Counted from the stretch's first letter, positions 47,669-56,938 are shown. The stretch is 64,000 nucleotides of DNA from Odobenus rosmarus divergens (GCF_000321225.1 NW_004450286.1:2384432-2448431), one strand, 5' to 3'. The notes: generated by a model from the sequence alone, not told the origin. Made by a program: numbers and translations.

Positions 47669-47977
47669 CACCGCCCGGATGCGGAAGCCGCGCGGGGGGC
47701 GCAGCGCCCGGCGGCACCAGGCGTCGCGCAGCACCTGCAGGCTGGCGGGAGGCGCGTGCACCAGCAGCACCCCGCGCCGCAGCCAGCCCTGGAAAGCCAG
47801 CCGCGAGGCGGCGCGCGCCAGCCGCGAGTTCCAGAAGCAGCGCGCGTTGGCGCGGCGGAAGGCGCGGAAGACCGCGCGCCCGCCAGGCTCCTCCGCGCCC
47901 GCCGCCGCCTCCTGCGCCTCCAGCCTGCACAGCACGAGCGCCAGCGAGCCCGGCGCCAGCTGCACCGGCCGGGCCAT
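47668..47977 (-). CDS. STOX1: STOX1 coding exon 1 (storkhead-box 1), partial gene
   Basis: Encodes 103 residues plus one base, beginning [20 protein letters not shown] and ending [11 protein letters not shown] before a GTGAGT donor. I recognise this as the N-terminus of STOX1, which my memory of the human protein matches almost residue for residue. STOX1 is a nuclear/cytoplasmic protein with a winged-helix (storkhead) DNA-binding domain related to forkhead factors and is linked in humans to pre-eclampsia; the rest of that domain is encoded by downstream exons outside the window. The start is chosen because G lies at -3 and +4, the frame has a TAG stop ten codons upstream, and this is the family N-terminus. 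The peptide is Ala/Arg-rich, including [11 protein letters not shown] and [10 protein letters not shown]. No frameshift or stop is seen. Confidence 0.92.
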
Positions 47978-48004
47978 GCCGCCGCGGGAGGCCGGGGCCC
48001 CAGC

Positions 48005-48013
48005 CTAGCGCAT
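48005..48013 (-). promoter_or_regulatory. STOX1: minimal upstream ORF (Met-Arg-stop)
   Basis: On the minus strand ATG CGC TAG occurs 27 nt before the STOX1 start codon and in the same frame, with A at -3. If transcription starts upstream of 48013 the 5' leader would contain this two-codon ORF, which could reduce translation or permit reinitiation. Confidence 0.55.
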
Positions 48014-48519
48014 GTTCGGGCGCGGCGGTGGCGCAGCACTGGCGGCCGGGCCGCCACACGCCCGGCGGAAGGGATCGGCCGACTGCGCGCGGCGCCGGCT
48101 GCCCGGGGAACGGGCTCCGGGGGGCGGGGCCGGCGGCGCTCGGCGGCTCAGGGGTGGGGCGGGACGCGGGGCCTGAGGGTGGCCGCGGCCGTCGGCAGCC
48201 CGGCGCCCAATGGGGCTTTCCGAGGACTGAGTGGTTCTCCTCCCCAGCCCGGACTCCGCCGCCCCCCTCCCCGCGGCCTCCCCGGGACTCCCTTCACCTC
48301 CCGGCTCCGGGGCAGCCCTGAACTCCCCTACCCCGAGGGGGACGCTCTGGAGCCTTTCCAGGTCCTCGGGGAGCCCCGCAGCTCCCGGGAGCCTCTTTCA
48401 ACCGCGGCGCGAGCGGCACGGCCGGCAGTCCCCAGAACTGAGAGGACCAGGGTGGCCGCCATCGTCCTGGCTTTAGGGTCGCTCCTAAGTGAGAGAGGCC
48501 ACGAGGGACAGCCTGCGGG

Positions 48520-48690
48520 TGTCAGGGACCTCTTTGGGGCCGGGTGTCAGTCCGTCGACCCAGGTTTGAGTCTCGGTCTGCTCCTAACTCGTTGTGCTCG
48601 TTACTTCCCCTGTCTCTGAGCCTCAGTCTACTGTCCTGTAAAATGAGTTGGAACTGCATTCTAAGCCCCTTTCCATCCATGACTTTCTGA
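48520..48690 (+). mobile_element. MIR relic
   Basis: GACCCAGGTTTGAGTCTCGG, then CTCTGAGCCTCAGTCTACTG and CTGTAAAATGAGTTGG follow the MIR core-to-3' order. Confidence 0.65.
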
Positions 48691-49206
48691 GGTTCTAGGC
48701 TCTGGGCCCGCCCCTGGGCTCTCCTACACCCTTCAGTGGGAAGGGAAGGGAAGTGTTCCAGAGAAGCCGCCGCGATTGGCGAGGCGCCGTGCTGAAGTCC
48801 GTGGGATTCAGCCTTGGGCTGGACCTGGACATCCCGCAAAGACTGAGAAACCGTCTTGCCCGGGAACTCCCCGGACTGAAGGAGAGGGGCTTGTGATCTG
48901 TCGGGCCGACTGTAGCGAGGGCCTCGGAGCAACGAGGTACTGTTCATATGCGGAGGGACAGAGGCTGGAGCCCTGACCGGGGCAATGGAACAGGGCTCCT
49001 GGAGGAAAGAACAGGGGACATGAGAGGTAGGGCGTTCGTTATTACTACTAGAAACTGGCCCTAGAAGAAGGAGCAGAGGTGTTTGGCAAGACCTGGGGGT
49101 CATCCCAGACTTCCCGCTCCCTCAGCTCATCAGTCAACAACCATGATGATTGGAGATAATCTATACCCTACCTCCTTGTAAGTCATCCTCACAATAAATG
49201 ATGGAT
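48691..49206. other. STOX1 upstream flank, unassigned
   Basis: No repeat or exon recognised in this stretch next to the CpG island. A divergent non-coding transcript is possible but nothing in the sequence shows it. Confidence 0.4.
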
Positions 49207-49590
49207 GACTCTATTAAATAATGATAGCTAACATTTACTGAACACTGTATGCTGGGGGCGTTAATTTCACAACTAGGTGTTAACTCCTGTTAGCATTTCT
49301 ATAGTTTTAGAGATGAGGAAACTGCAGGCTGTGTTAGATTAAGAAATGCGTCCTGGGCGCCTGGGTGGCTCAGTTGGTTAAGCCTCTGCCTTCAGCTCAG
49401 GTCATGATCCCAGGGTCCTGGGATCGAGTGGGCATTGGGCTCCTTCCTGAGTGGGGAGCCTGCTTCTCTCTCTCCTCCCAGCTCGCTATCTCTGTCTCTC
49501 TCTCAAATAAATAAATAACATCCTTAAAAAAAAAAAAGTGCATACTGATCACACAGATAGTAAGAGATAGAGTTAGACAACTACCAATCA
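49207..49590 (-). mobile_element. MIR relic, antisense, SINE-interrupted
   Basis: Antisense MIR text: AATGATAGCTAACATTTACTG, GATGAGGAAACTGCAGG, and after the SINE, CACACAGATAGTAAGAG. Confidence 0.65.
49354..49537 (+). mobile_element. Can-SINE
   Basis: GGGCGCCTGGGTGGCTCAG head and A-run tail, inside the MIR. Flanks AAATGCGTCCTG / AAGTGCATACTG are a diverged TSD. It is the first SINE upstream of the STOX1 CpG island. Confidence 0.94.
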
Positions 49591-49921
49591 GGGTTCCCTA
49601 TGACAAATAAGTCTGACACAATTTTCAATTCAAATAAGCATACAAACCTGAGATAACCATCTCAGGTCTGAATTTTGACACTGATGGAGATGGATGGATG
49701 GATGGATAAATACAGCAGAGAGCCTAAATGAACTAAACTCCTATGTTTGTAGAAGCTCCACGGGGAAGGCAAAGTTTCCTCCACTGAGTTGTCTCTATCA
49801 TATCCCTAACCTTATGGGATCAAGGATACCTTTGCTGTGTTTCCCACCCTAAAGAACTATGACTTGTCTCTGTAACTAGCATCTACAACAGTGTCTTTTC
49901 CATTATAATAAGGATTATGAT
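49591..49921. other. unassigned sequence with (GGAT)n
   Basis: A short (GGAT)n run at 49688-49706; otherwise nothing recognised. Confidence 0.45.
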
Positions 49922-50290
49922 AATTCTCATTTACTCTCAGCCCACTCTATGCCTAGAACTGTACTAAGGGTTTTACATGTGTGATATAATTTTAGCCTCA
50001 AAATTAACCCTCTAAAAGGGGTAATATTAGTAAGCCCCATCTTCCACAAGAAAAACAAAAGCTTAAAAGGGGAGGGAGCGCCTGGGTGGCTCAGTCAGTT
50101 AAGCATCCAACTCTTGATCTCAGTTCAGGTCTTGATCTCAGGGTCGTAAATTCAAGATCCGTGTTGGGCTCCATGCTTGGTGTAGAGCCTACTTAAAACA
50201 GAAAAGAAAAGAAAAGAAAACACTTAGAGAGCTTAGGCCACATGCCTATGAGGACAAAGCTAATGGACAGTCAAATAGAGATCCCAACAC
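49922..50290 (-). mobile_element. MIR relic, antisense, SINE-interrupted
   Basis: Antisense MIR layout: CTATGCCTAGAACTGTACTA, TTTTACATGTGTGATATAA, CATCTTCCACAAGAAAAAC and, past the SINE, AGGCCACATGCC. Confidence 0.6.
50077..50221 (+). mobile_element. Can-SINE (older subtype)
   Basis: GAGCGCCTGGGTGGCTCAG, CTCTTGATCTCAGTTCAG body, GTGTAGAGCCTACTTAAAA, (AAAAG)n tail; inside a MIR. Confidence 0.9.
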
Positions 50291-50711
50291 TGTCCACACA
50301 CCTGGCTAGACGGGGAAGCCAGAAGACCCACACCCTGACTCACGGGACCTGTTGCCTGGTCTGAAAAATTGTCCTGAGCTTGATTCTCTCTCCCAAGTCT
50401 TTGAACTGGAAATACACAATAAGGCCCTTATTAGCAGAGCCTGTAGCTCCTGGGATGCTCTCAGGTAGACCACGCTATGAGATTTCATGGCCTGAACTGA
50501 TAAGGTAGAACTGTCTTAAATTGTGGAAACTTTCATTCAGATGTGCAACATTTCCATTATCATTTTACTTCAGCTGGTCCAATTAACAAAAGAAGAGGGA
50601 AGACTATAAAGAGAAAAATTTTAAACTACAGCCAAATATGTATCTACTTGTTTTCCCAAAAGATCAGCTACCTCACAAATATCCCTAAACTACCAAATGG
50701 AATATGCCTTA
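50291..50711. other. unassigned intergenic sequence
   Basis: Nothing recognised. Confidence 0.4.
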
Positions 50712-50723
50712 AAAGTTAATGGA

Positions 50724-50876
50724 GGGGCACCTGGGTGGCTCAGTTGGCTAAGCATCTGCCTTGGGCTCGAGTCATGATCTCAGGATCCTGGGAGCAAGCC
50801 CAGTGTCAGGCTCCCAGCTCAGTGGGGAGTCTGCTTCACCTTCTCCCTTTGCCCCTCTCCCTGCTTGTGTGCACGC
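50724..50876 (+). mobile_element. Can-SINE lacking its 3' tail
   Basis: Head and body are intact, but the element stops at TGCTTGTGTGCACGC with no CT repeat or A-tail. Flanks AAAGTTAATGGA (50712-50723) and AAAGTGTTAATGGA (50877-50890) look like the TSD, so the tail was lost or never copied. Confidence 0.9.
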
Positions 50877-51011
50877 AAAGTGTTAATGGAAAACTGAAAA
50901 CCTCCAGCCTGAATGGCCAGTATTACGTGTCAAAACTAGAGAAACAGAAACAGAAACTTCTCAAGGGCCTTCCATCTTTGTGATCTCTGGAGACCAGACA
51001 CAAACATTTTT

Positions 51012-51199
51012 TTTTAAGATTTTATTTATTTATTTGACAGAGATATAGCAAGAGAGGGAACGCAAGCAGGGGGAGCGGGAGAGGGAGAAGCAGGCTTCCT
51101 GCTGAGCAGGGAGCCCGATGCGGGGCTCGATCCCAGAACCCTGGGATCATGACCTGAGCTGAAGGCAGACGCTTAATGACTGAGCCACCCAATTGCCCC
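51012..51199 (-). mobile_element. Can-SINE
   Basis: Minus-strand copy (head CCACCCAATTGCCCC). TSD AAACATTTTTTT at about 51002-51011 and 51200-51211. Confidence 0.94.
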
Positions 51200-51212
51200 G
51201 AAACATTTTTTT

Positions 51213-51252
51213 CTAAAGATTGTATTTATTGGGGCGGCCTGGGGGGCTCAGT
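51213..51252. mobile_element. SINE shard pair
   Basis: TAAAGATTGTATTTATT (antisense SINE 3' end) runs straight into GGGGCGGCCTGGGGGGCTCAG (sense SINE head), after which unrelated sequence resumes. Probably a remnant of two SINEs deleted against each other. Confidence 0.6.
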
Positions 51253-51397
51253 AAAACATAGCCAAGATTCAATATTTGGCCAACTCTGGTGAATGAAGCT
51301 TAGAGTTAGATTTTATTTGGGTTAGAGAACTGAGGCTGTGGGAGACACAAAGGCATACCTGCTCCATTTGTAATTGCTATACAAAATAAACTTGATC

Positions 51398-51997
51398 TTT
51401 TTTTTTTTTAGCATATAATGTATTATTTGTTTCAGAGGTACAGGTCTGTGATTCAGCAGTCTTCCACAATTCACAGAGTTCACCATAGCACATACCCTCC
51501 CCAATGTCTATCACCCAGCCACCCCATCCCTCCCACCCCCCACCACTCCAGCAACCCTCAGTTTGTTTCCTGAGATTAAGAATTCCTCATATCAGTGACT
51601 AGGGTAGGACATTTGAGTCTTTTTTATTTAACTGTGCTCAAAATTCCAATACATTCATAAAGGAGGGGAAGTAAAAGCATATAGTAGGAGCTGCCAGATC
51701 CTAGGCACTCAATGAATGTTGGTTAAGGTACCACGATGCACTGGACTCCTGGTTAGGGCTAGAGACTGACAAGGTTTCAAGGAGGACAGTTTTGCTTTTA
51801 GCCATTTTAGCTTGTTCTGAAGTTGTTTATTTAAATTCCTGCCTCTGAATCTCCACATTTCTCATTTTCTTCATCCATAATATAAGAATAATTACCTTCC
51901 TGATATGCCTTGCAAAGATTTTGTGATGTCTAAATCATGTTAAAATAAACCAATCTATGCCTAAAAATTTAAAAAGTGAATTATAAAAAAAAAAAAG
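51398..51997 (+). mobile_element. candidate processed retrocopy with antisense L1 3'UTR
   Basis: A 600-bp insertion bounded by an exact 12-bp repeat ATAAACTTGATC (51386-51397, 51998-52009). It ends in a 13-bp A-run (51984-51996) about 30 bp after AAATAAACC. Its left part (51398-51590) begins with a T-run and is antisense L1 3'UTR (CATATAATGTATTATTTG, CACCATAGCACATACCC); the right part has MIR-like text. No ORF. It is read as a retroposed polyadenylated non-coding transcript or 3'UTR; a rearranged antisense L1 is the alternative. Confidence 0.65.
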
Positions 51998-52089
51998 ATA
52001 AACTTGATCATCTGATGCTCACATCTGTCTGGGGTCTATCCTAAGTAGAACATTCAGTGCTCTTCACACTCTGACCCCAGCCCAGTCTT

Positions 52090-52460
52090 TCTAATATCAT
52101 TGCCATTTCTATCCTTGCCCTCCTCCAGCAATCCACAGAGCTTGTGCTCCAACTACACAAAATTACACACCTTCCCCCGTCTTTGCTCACATTATTCCAT
52201 CTGCCTAGAAGGCCTTCCCCCTTGACCAGCTGTTATCTTACAAAGCTCAGCCCATAAAACCTGTGACACATCCAGGGAGATATCATCTGTTCTTGGAGCA
52301 CATTGTTAACCCTTTTATAACACTTGTGTGGTAAGGGCTGTAATACTTAATTATCTGTCTCATCAGGCAACCTGGGATTCCTTGAGGACCAGGCTCCTGG
52401 CTGACTCATCTCTGTGGCCCAGTACCTGGGCCATAGATTCATTCCACTTGAATCAAGTCC
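52090..52460 (+). mobile_element. L2 relic
   Basis: L2 3' layout: CTGCCTAGAAGGCCTTCCCC, CTCAGCCCATAAAACC, TCCAGGGAGATATCATCTG and TTCCTTGAGGACCAGG. Its first 37 bp are duplicated beside the second assembly gap. Confidence 0.6.
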
Positions 52461-53020
52461 AATTTAACTAGTACTTAATCCAGGATAACTCCACTTTTGC
52501 TGCTTCTCATGAGTCTGGGGTCACCACACACATAAGCATTTCTGGTCTGTGGGTGAATCACAGGAAGACCTAGTTATCCAGTAGTCAAAGCCAGGGCAAA
52601 GCCTCAAGCAACAGGCACAGCCAGGCCTCACCCACCCAGGCATTTGGAGTTCAGTGATTTCTCTGGAGTCTGTTTACAGCACACATGTTACATTGAGGAT
52701 GATGTTTGTCTTAACTGCCTCAAATTCTTTTCCACACCAAAATTCATCAGGCTTAAGTTCCTCCCCCTTAACTAAGAAAATCAAGCCTTGACATTTAAGG
52801 CTGAGTTAGAAATCGTTTTCTATCTGGCTTCTCTTTATTATGACTATTTCCACTTCCACAACATCTTTTTTCCCTGTACCAGAAAAAAAAAAAAGTCCTG
52901 GAGACTTTTGTTTGTATTTCTCATAGAAAAATGTGAGACTTTGCTAAACAACTGTGTTGAGGCAAAGGCTAGAGAAAAGGAGGCGGGGGCGGGAGAAAAG
53001 CATTTAATGCCATTTCTTTA
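52461..53020. other. unassigned intergenic sequence
   Basis: Nothing recognised. Confidence 0.4.
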
Positions 53021-53218
53021 TTTTATTTTTTTTTTAAGATTTTATTTATTTTTGACAGAGAGAGAGTGTACAAGCAGGGGAAGAAGCAGGCAGAGGGAGA
53101 GGGAGAAGCAGGTTCCCCACCGAGCAGGGAGCCCGATGTGGGGCTCCATCCCAGGACCCTGGGATTATGGCCTGAGCCGAAGGCAGATGCTTAACCGACT
53201 GAGCCACCCCGGTGACCC
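53021..53218 (-). mobile_element. Can-SINE, head-to-head with another
   Basis: Minus-strand copy ending GACTGAGCCACCCCGGTGACCC, directly joined to a headless plus-strand SINE. Confidence 0.92.
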
Positions 53219-53310
53219 AAGCATCTGACTCTTGATCTCAGCTCAGGTCTTCATCTCAGGGTTGTGAGTTTGAGCCCCACACTGGGCTCCACGCTGGACA
53301 TGGAGCCTAC
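53219..53310 (+). mobile_element. Can-SINE (older subtype), head missing
   Basis: Begins at AAGCATCTGACTCTTGATC, missing the first 25 or so bases, and ends GGAGCCTACTAAAAAG; continues into a polypurine tract. Confidence 0.88.
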
Positions 53311-53533
53311 TAAAAAGAAAAGAAAAAGTGAGAGGGAGGGAGAGAGGAAGGAAGGAAGGAAGAAGGAAGGAAGGGAGAGAGAGAGAAAGAAAGAAGAAAG
53401 AAAGAAAGAGAAAAAGAAAGAAGAAAGAAAAGGAAAGAAAGAAAGAAAAGAAAGAAAGAAAAAAGAAAGAAGGAAAGAAAGAGAGAAAGAAAAAGAAAGA
53501 AAGGGAAAGAAAGAAAGAAATGAAAGAAAGAGG
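53301..53533 (+). repeat. polypurine microsatellite (GAAA/GGAA)n from a SINE tail
   Basis: About 230 bp almost purely of A and G: GAAA, GAAAA and GGAA units, growing out of the preceding SINE's A-rich tail. The open frames across it (Lys/Glu/Arg, or Phe/Leu/Ser on the other strand) are low-complexity artefacts. Confidence 0.95.
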
Positions 53534-53910
53534 GCTTAGAGGAGCCTGGCCAAAGTTTGGTCAAGAAGAGTCTCTGTCAGAAACCAATACAAACTTCCTA
53601 CACTCTGCCCCTCCCCACTGATTAAAGGTACTAACACCCGTAAAGCATTTAAAACACCCCCATAATCCTATTTTTGTTTGGTGAGCGGCGGGGGGGGAAT
53701 TGGAATATTATCATTAAAAGAAATTATTTCTAGGGGCACCTGGGTGGCTCAGTCGTTAAGCGTCTGCCTTCAGCTCAGATCATGGTCCCAGGGTTCTGGG
53801 ATCGAGCCCCGCATCGGGCTCCCTGCTCTGCGGGAAGCCTGCTTCTCCCTCTCCCACTCCCCCTGCTTGTGTTCCCCCTCTCGCTGTCTCTCTCTGTCAA
53901 AAAATAAATA

Positions 53911-54005
53911 GGGTCTATCCTAAGTAGAACATTCAGTGCTCTTCACACTCTGACCCCAGCCCAGTCTTTCTAATATCATTGCCATTTCTATCCTTGCCCT
54001 CCTCC
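53911..54005. other. misplaced 95-bp duplicate of 52032-52126
   Basis: Identical base for base to 52032-52126, abuts the N gap, and interrupts a SINE. Most likely a misjoined contig end and not a biological duplication. Confidence 0.85.
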
Positions 54006-54055
54006 NNNNNNNNNNNNNNNNNNNNNNNNNNNNNNNNNNNNNNNNNNNNNNNNNN
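54006..54055. other. assembly gap (50 N) inside a SINE
   Basis: Fixed-size N run between a misplaced duplicate and the second half of a Can-SINE. Confidence 0.95.
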
Positions 54056-54204
54056 CTGGGATCGAGCCCCGCATCGGGCTCCCTGCTCTGCGGGAAGCCT
54101 GCTTCTCCCTCTCCCACTCCCCCTGCTTGTGTTCCCTCTCTCACCGTGTCTATCTCTGTCAAATAAATAAACACAATCTTTAAAAAAAAAAAAATTATTT
54201 CTAG

Positions 54205-54958
54205 ATGGTGGAATTACAAGCAATTTTTATTTCTTTCTTTGAGCTTTTCTATACTTGCCAAAAATTTACAAAAAAAGAAGAAGAAAAGAAGAAGAAGAAG
54301 AAGGCGGCTCCAATAGTTTTTGATTTAAAAGAAGTTAAGGCAGCTGGCTCCCCTGCACTGGGGCCATTGGACCCAATAAGCTTTCTAACCAAAATGAAGA
54401 GACTCCATCATTTCACTTCCCCATTAAACTTGGGGTCAGAGGGCAGGTCTCAGAACTGGAAAAAATTACTCCCAGAAAGAAAGCCACAACACCAGCCTGT
54501 CAAAAAGACGTACAACGAAGTGCCCTGGAACCAGAGCAAGTCAGAAAGATTCTTATTTGAAACCTGGAAAATCAGATTAACTCTTTCCTACACCTAAAAA
54601 AAGGGAGAATAAAGTATGCAGGCCTAAGGCAAGATGCCAAACCCAGTTTCAGGATTTTAAAGGAGAAACCACTTCTCTTCAGTTTGATTACTGCACAGGG
54701 TGTAAAGCTGGGCCTCATATCCCACTATTTACATGCAAATCCCACCAAAAATGAGTTGGCCCCACTCCAGATGCCCAGATCTCAAAGGAACTCTGTTTCC
54801 AGTGAGGCCCCTGTCCGTGGCCAGGAGTCTGTTTTCTCTGCTTTCTTGGGCACAGAGGAGAATAAAGATGCTAAGGCATCTCCCTCACACGCTGAAATGA
54901 TCTTGGATTGGGAAACAAACTGTTGCTTTGTCCCTACTCACAATATACTTGTTATGAG
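54205..54958. other. unassigned intergenic sequence
   Basis: Contains a short (GAA)n run near 54277-54303. The 130-aa open frame at 54205-54597 starts in the former insertion flank, runs through that microsatellite, and has no motif. Confidence 0.45.
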
Positions 54959-54970
54959 TTGTTTAAGCCT

Positions 54971-55146
54971 ATTTTTTTTAAAGATTTATTAATTTGAGAG
55001 AGGGGAAGGGCAAAGGGAAAGGGAGAGGGAATCTCAAGCAGATTCCAGAGCCCGCCTCGGGGCTTGATCCTGCAACCCTGAGATCATGACCTGAGCCAAG
55101 ACCAAGAGTCAGACGCTCACCGACTGAGCCACCCAGGCACCCCACC
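54971..55146 (-). mobile_element. Can-SINE (older subtype)
   Basis: Minus-strand, diverged copy. TSD TTGTTTAAGCCT at 54959-54970 and 55147-55158. Confidence 0.92.
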
Positions 55147-55158
55147 TTGTTTAAGCCT

Positions 55159-56235
55159 CTGAACGGGAATCCAGGATGACCTGGTATTCATCTGTCTCCC
55201 CTCTAGAGTGCCCCCCACAGCATGGCTCAAAAGCCAGAAAATGGTTCTCTCAACAAGATGGTAAAGAACACAGTGTGATAAAGGAGAACTGGTCGCTCAA
55301 GTTGGTGCCAACCAACGCTGGTCTAGGACAGCACAGATGCAGTTCATTCAGCGTTCCCCAGAGGATCCAAATAAAACAGGAGGCTCTGTAGAAGGACCTG
55401 TAACACAACAACAAAAAGTACTTCTTGAGCCCGCTAAATTCCAGGTGCCGCTTTGGGTAATGAGGAGGACACGAAGATAGAGGAAACATTTCCGTTCGCT
55501 CAGATAGCATGCCATCTAGTGTTTTTCAAAACATCAGAGACTTCATAACACATTTATGATGAGAAAAAGCAGAAGAGAAGAGCATAAACTAAAAAGAATG
55601 AGATGTCAACTAATGGAACGGTCAGTGCGAACCTTGTTTGGATCCTAATTGGAACAAACCAAATGTGAAACAGTTTATGAGAAATTTGAACACTGACTGG
55701 GTATTTGATACAAAGAACAAAAGGAAAAACAAAGGGATACACGAGGGCGATTTATGAAGAAATGAATATGCTCTTAAAATACCTCCACCTTTTAAAAAGA
55801 AACATTAGTGTGTTGGGTTAAGTTGTTTGGTGATTTTCTTTCCTGATATTCAGTAAAAATGATTACCAACCCTCAGTCATCACCTCCTACAATAAGGTAC
55901 ATCTGGGTAGCAGAGTGCTTATAAAGTATACTGGGCAATAAGACCCCAAAACATTTATATTTTAAAATAACATCTTTGAAGGAAAAAAAATTCCGTTTTC
56001 CAACAAACTCTGGGATCATATTTTCCCCATTCACCAAAAAAAGAAGAAAAAAAAAACCACAAAAAACAACCCAGGAAAGAAAAAGAATAGCACTGGAAAA
56101 ACAGAAAGAAGGGGAGTGAGCCTTCAAACAGAGATAGGAGGCTACACATCTCGGTCTCGCTTTCAGGATTGTGACATTGTTCCTCTTACTAGGACAAAGA
56201 ATCACACTGAGAATATTAAGATGTATGTGTTACCT
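55159..56235. other. unassigned intergenic sequence
   Basis: A/T-rich, no repeat or exon recognised. Confidence 0.4.
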
Positions 56236-56425
56236 TTTATAGATTTTTATTTATTTGTTTGGGGGGGAGGGGCAGAGGGAGAGAGAGAATCTCCAGCAGA
56301 CTCCTTGCCAAACGCAGAGTCCGTCACAGGGCTCCATCCCAGGACCCTGAGATTACAACCTGAGCCGAAACTGAGAGTCACCAGGAGTCAGACACTCAAC
56401 TGACTGAGCCACCCAGGCACCCCCA
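56236..56425 (-). mobile_element. Can-SINE (older subtype)
   Basis: Minus-strand, diverged copy (GGGGGGGAGGGGCAGAGGG middle, CCACCCAGGCACCCCC head). Confidence 0.88.
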
Positions 56426-56446
56426 GAGTACACATATCTTTTTCTT

Positions 56447-56644
56447 TTTGTTTTTTAAAGATTTTATTTATTTATTTGACAGAGAGAGACCCAGCGAGAG
56501 AGGGAACACAAGCAGGGGGAGAGGGAGAGGGAGAAGCAGCTTCCTGCTGAGCAGGGAGCCCAATGCGGGGCTTGATCCCAGGACCCTGGGATCATGACCT
56601 GAGCTGAAGGCAGACGCTTAACGACTGAGCCACCCAGGCGCCCA
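56447..56644 (-). mobile_element. Can-SINE
   Basis: Minus-strand copy, TTTTTTAAAGATTTTATTTA to CCACCCAGGCGCCC. TSD not clear. Confidence 0.93.
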
Positions 56645-56699
56645 AGACTATTTCTTGACATGTGAAAATTACATAAAACTCAATTTTCCATGTCCATGT

Positions 56700-56855
56700 C
56701 GTTATGTCGAAAGATCGGCACATCCCGTCATGTACCGATAAGGTGTGGCTGCTTTTGTCAGGCGAGTTGACTGGTTGCCACAAAGTCTGTATGTCCTGCG
56801 AAGCCGAAACTATTTCCTCTCTGGCCCTTTACAGAAAAAGTTTGCCAAATCCCGG
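56700..56855 (+). mobile_element. ancient DNA-transposon-type relic
   Basis: CTGGTTGCCACAAAGTCTG, TATTTCCTCTCTGGCCC and TTTACAGAAAAAGTTTGCC match a common old mammalian repeat of probable hAT type. Name not assigned. Confidence 0.5.
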
Positions 56856-56887
56856 CCTAGAGCCCTATCCGCGCCGAGGCGGATATG

Positions 56888-56938
56888 GAATACTTTCCAT
56901 ATGTCTGCAGAACAGGGCCAGACATATGGAAAGTATTC
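56888..56938. repeat. perfect 20-bp inverted repeat (hairpin)
   Basis: GAATACTTTCCATATGTCTG at 56888-56907 is exactly complementary to CAGACATATGGAAAGTATTC at 56919-56938, with an 11-nt spacer. The left arm also overlaps a shorter palindrome ATATGGAA/TTCCATAT (56883-56902). Confidence 0.9.

Larger units (their letters stand above)
47546..48480. promoter_or_regulatory. STOX1: CpG island / STOX1 promoter region
   Basis: Very GC-rich with abundant CpG, unlike the A/T-rich surroundings. It covers the start codon, donor and upstream flank of STOX1. GC boxes (GGGGCGGGGC at 48121-48130, GGGGTGGGGCGGG near 48151) and a CCAAT motif at 48207-48211 lie upstream of the start codon. No TATA box is apparent, as is usual for CpG-island promoters. 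The transcription start is not visible; by position it probably lies at about 48.02-48.2 kb. High GC leaves all frames open on both strands here. Confidence 0.85.
53734..54191 (+). mobile_element. Can-SINE split by an assembly gap
   Basis: Left half 53734-53910 and right half 54056-54191 share TSD AAATTATTTCTAG at 53721-53733 and 54192-54204, so they bound one insertion. The halves overlap by more than 80 bp of SINE sequence, so the true element is shorter than shown. Confidence 0.8.

Noticed and set aside
47207..48619. 470-aa plus-strand open frame across the CpG island
   Set aside because: It is antisense to the STOX1 exon, passes through an A-run, and is Pro/Ala/Arg/Gly-rich. Other frames on both strands are also open, as expected from GC content alone.
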